This document shows, piece by piece, positions 62,016 to 64,000 of a DNA stretch of 64,000 nucleotides (position 1 is its first letter; each line of letters begins with the position of its first letter). A model generated the notes under the pieces. It saw nothing but the letters and a program-made list of their open reading frames with translations, was not told where the DNA came from and did no database searches. A program made the position numbers and the translations under genes. Source of the DNA: Arthrobacter sp. PM3 (GTDB taxonomy: Bacteria; Actinomycetota; Actinomycetes; Actinomycetales; Micrococcaceae); contig NZ_CP022314.1 in assembly GCF_003352915.1 (NCBI RefSeq), positions 1,057,815-1,121,814 on the forward strand, in the 5' to 3' direction.

Positions 62016-63152
62016 ATGACTGAGAACTACACCGCGCTCTACGAGCAGCACAAAAAAGCCGGCGCCTCCTTCACGGACTTCGGCGGCTGGCAGATGCCGC
62101 TGAAGTACTCCTCCGAACTCGCCGAGCACCACGCCGTCCGCAACTCCGCGGGCCTGTTCGACCTCTCCCACATGGGCGAAGTCTGGGTCACCGGCCCGGA
62201 CGCCGCCGCGTTCCTCGACTACGCCCTGGCCGGCAAACTCTCGGCTGTCGCCGTCGGCAAGGCCAAATACTCGCTGATCTGCAACGAGGACGGCGGCATC
62301 ATCGACGACCTCATCACCTACCGCCGGGGCGAGGAGAAGTTCCTGGTGGTCCCCAACGCGGGCAACGCGAAGGTCGTCGCCGCAGCCCTGGCCGAACGCG
62401 CGGGTTCTGCCCCAGGAGGCGATTTCGACGTCACGGTCGAGGACGTTTCGGCTGAGACCTCGCTGATCGCCGTGCAGGGCCCGAGCGCCGAGGCCATCCT
62501 GCTGACGCTGGTCCCCGCAGAACAGCATTCGCTCGTGACGGAGCTGAAGTACTACGCCGCGGTTGAGGTACAGATCCATGGGCAGGACCTGCTTTTGGCC
62601 CGCACCGGCTACACCGGTGAAGACGGCTTCGAGATCTACGTGCCCAACGAGGACGCCCCGGGCCTGTGGGAGGCCTTGTTGGAAACCGGCGCCGGCCACG
62701 GGCTCATTCCGGCCGGCCTGGCCTGCCGTGACTCGCTGCGCCTGGAGGCCGGGATGCCGCTCTACGGCAACGAACTCTCCCTCGACGGGAACCCGTACGC
62801 CGCGGGCTTGGGCCCGGTCGTCTCGCTCGCCAAGGAATCCGACTTCGTGGGCCGCGCCGCGCTGGAAGCACTCAAGGCCGGCGGCGCCGGGTCCACCAGC
62901 GGCCGCAGGCTGGTCGGGCTCAAGGGCCTCGGCCGCCGGGCCGGCCGCGGCCACTACCCGGTCCTCAAAGACGGCACCGTGGTCGGTGAGGTCACCTCCG
63001 GCCAGCCCTCCCCCACCCTGGGCTACCCGGTCGCGATGGCCTACGTCGACGTCGAGTTCACCGAGCCCGGCACGGCCCTGGACATCGACCTCCGCGGCAA
63101 GGCCGAGCCCTTCGAAGTCGTGGCCCTGCCCTTCTACAAGCGGGACAAATAG
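62016..63152 (+). CDS. gcvT: aminomethyltransferase, glycine cleavage T-protein
   Basis: Transfers the methylene from aminomethyl-lipoyl-GcvH to THF, releasing ammonia. The protein is 378 aa. TALYEQHKKAGASFTDFGGW and MPLKYSSELAEHHAVRNSAG are followed by LFDLSHMGEVWVTGPDAAAF (catalytic-type Asp and His). Then come YSLICNEDGGIIDDLITYR and LLARTGYTGEDGFEIYVPNE, and a C-terminal GEVTSGQPSPTLGYPVAMAY barrel. The ATG at 62016 has AAGGAT five bases upstream; it is 9 bases after gcvP. Confidence 0.97.
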   Translation: MTENYTALYEQHKKAGASFTDFGGWQMPLKYSSELAEHHAVRNSAGLFDLSHMGEVWVTGPDAAAFLDYALAGKLSAVAVGKAKYSLICNEDGGIIDDLITYRRGEEKFLVVPNAGNAKVVAAALAERAGSAPGGDFDVTVEDVSAETSLIAVQGPSAEAILLTLVPAEQHSLVTELKYYAAVEVQIHGQDLLLARTGYTGEDGFEIYVPNEDAPGLWEALLETGAGHGLIPAGLACRDSLRLEAGMPLYGNELSLDGNPYAAGLGPVVSLAKESDFVGRAALEALKAGGAGSTSGRRLVGLKGLGRRAGRGHYPVLKDGTVVGEVTSGQPSPTLGYPVAMAYVDVEFTEPGTALDIDLRGKAEPFEVVALPFYKRDK

Positions 63153-63212
63153 ACCCCTTCGGGCCCCGCGCCGACCACAGATTTTTAGCCAGACGAGATG
63201 TAAGGAATTGAA

Positions 63213-63596
63213 ATGAGCAAGGTTGTTGCTGAACTGAAGTACTCCGCCGAGCACGAGTGGGTTGCTGTTGACGGCTCCGGCCCCGTGGGGATCGGCATCT
63301 CCGCCGTCGCCACCGATGCCCTGGGTGACATCGTGTATGTGGACCTGCCGGAGGTCGGCTCCACCGTGACCGCCGGGGAGACCTGCGGTGAGGTGGAGTC
63401 GACGAAGTCCGTGTCGGACCTGTATGCCCCGGTCACGGGCGAGGTCACCGAGGTCAACGACGCCGTCGTCGCGGACCCGGCGCTGATCAACAGCGACCCG
63501 TACGGGGCCGGCTGGCTGTTCAAGGTCGCCGTGGAGTCCGAGGGCCCGCTGCTCTCGGCCGAGGAATACGCGGCCAAGAACGGCGGCGAACTGTGA
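63213..63596 (+). CDS. gcvH: glycine cleavage system H protein
   Basis: A 127-aa lipoyl carrier that shuttles the aminomethyl group between GcvP, GcvT and the dihydrolipoyl dehydrogenase. The lipoyl Lys65 is in [40 protein letters not shown] is the family start and [13 protein letters not shown] the end region. It is 60 bases after gcvT, and its TGA overlaps the glyA GTG. The L-protein gene is not in the window, as is common. Confidence 0.97.
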   Translation: MSKVVAELKYSAEHEWVAVDGSGPVGIGISAVATDALGDIVYVDLPEVGSTVTAGETCGEVESTKSVSDLYAPVTGEVTEVNDAVVADPALINSDPYGAGWLFKVAVESEGPLLSAEEYAAKNGGEL

Positions 63597-64000
63597 GCGC
63601 TTCGGTAACTCAAACCGGCTTTGAGCAGGTCGTGCCGGTGTCCCTGGACGCGGACCTGTCCGTCCTGGACCCGGAGATCGCGGCGGGGATCGACGCGGAG
63701 CTGGGCCGGCAGCGCGGCGGCCTGGAGATGATCGCCTCGGAGAACCACACCGCGGCCGCGGTGATGCAGGCGCAGGGCTCGGTGCTGACGAACAAGTACG
63801 CCGAAGGGTACCCGGGCAAGCGGTACTACGGCGGCTGCGAACACGTCGACGTGATCGAACAGCTCGCGATCGACCGGCTCAAGGCCCTCTTCGGCGCCGG
63901 GTACGCGAACGTCCAGCCGCACTCCGGCGCGCAGGCCAACGCCTCCGTGATGCACGCCCTGATCAAGCCGGGGGACACGATCATGGGCCTGAACCTGGCC
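63593..64000 (+). CDS. glyA: serine hydroxymethyltransferase (N-terminal part, cut by window end)
   Basis: The first 136 codons of GlyA, which interconverts serine and glycine with THF and methylene-THF. The GTG start overlaps the gcvH stop (GTGA). The translated start has a variable N-terminal 17 residues, then [59 protein letters not shown] and [15 protein letters not shown], all GlyA signatures. The PLP Lys lies beyond the edge. It completes a gcvPTH-glyA operon that turns two glycines into serine, CO2 and ammonia. Confidence 0.95.
   Translation, partial: MSASVTQTGFEQVVPVSLDADLSVLDPEIAAGIDAELGRQRGGLEMIASENHTAAAVMQAQGSVLTNKYAEGYPGKRYYGGCEHVDVIEQLAIDRLKALFGAGYANVQPHSGAQANASVMHALIKPGDTIMGLNLA

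Overview
The window is a high-G+C chromosomal segment from an actinobacterium. Several features point to Micrococcaceae, most likely Arthrobacter or a close relative. These are mycothiol enzymes (mycoredoxin and S-(hydroxymethyl)mycothiol dehydrogenase), an actinobacterial VLRF1-type release factor, a DUF222-HNH protein, MurT/GatD, a phosphatidylinositol-phosphate synthase, and the gene row thrS-HIT-pgsA-pdxS ... pdxT-yebC-ruvCAB-yajC-secDF-rel. Starts are often GTG or TTG, and neighbours commonly overlap by 4 bases (ATGA/GTGA). The genus is an inference from gene content and order. I see no rRNA, tRNA, CRISPR array, intact insertion sequence or prophage.

Layout. (1) 72-11011, all minus strand: rpsD, two small conserved genes, alaS, ruvX, mltG, then the shikimate genes aroE-aroC-aroK-aroB and a TPR gene. 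(2) 11224-17280: a cupin gene, rarA, the VLRF1 release factor, a DUF222-HNH gene, a 680-bp patch holding two decayed gene fragments (a methyltransferase and a TniB-like transposition ATPase), and a GNAT gene. (3) 17387-25545: aspS, an APC permease, hisS, a 14-bp tandem repeat array, a membrane-anchored cyclophilin, a DUF349 gene and an AbiEi-like gene. (4) 25585-35568, minus strand: rel, secF, secD, yajC, ruvB, ruvA, ruvC, yebC, pdxT. (5) 35661-41222: murT-gatD (lipid II amidation), GNAT, a hydrolase and an M3 peptidase, lying between pdxT and pdxS. (6) 41491-49772, minus strand: pdxS, pgsA, HIT, thrS, dnaE2 and a DUF6504 gene with an SOS-box-like site upstream. (7) 49977-55035: small genes, chorismate mutase, VOC and HMCES genes, then mycoredoxin, the mycothiol formaldehyde dehydrogenase, an MBL hydrolase and a DinB-like gene. 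(8) 55032-64000: a one-carbon/glycine locus with metF-like, purU and a glycine-type permease on the minus strand, and gcvP-gcvT-gcvH-glyA on the plus strand.

The most striking feature is in region 8. Two closely similar tandem glycine riboswitches lie head to head about 300 bp apart. One leads the permease-purU arm and the other leads the glycine-cleavage operon, so uptake and catabolism of glycine appear to be switched by duplicated copies of the same RNA sensor. The folate products connect to PurU and the MetF-like protein, and the nearby mycothiol formaldehyde module handles related C1 chemistry.

Other points of note are a MurT that lacks the Cys4 zinc ribbon, a DnaE2/DUF6504 cassette without ImuA'/ImuB next to it, and a set of three strong inverted repeats between the M3 peptidase gene and pdxS.
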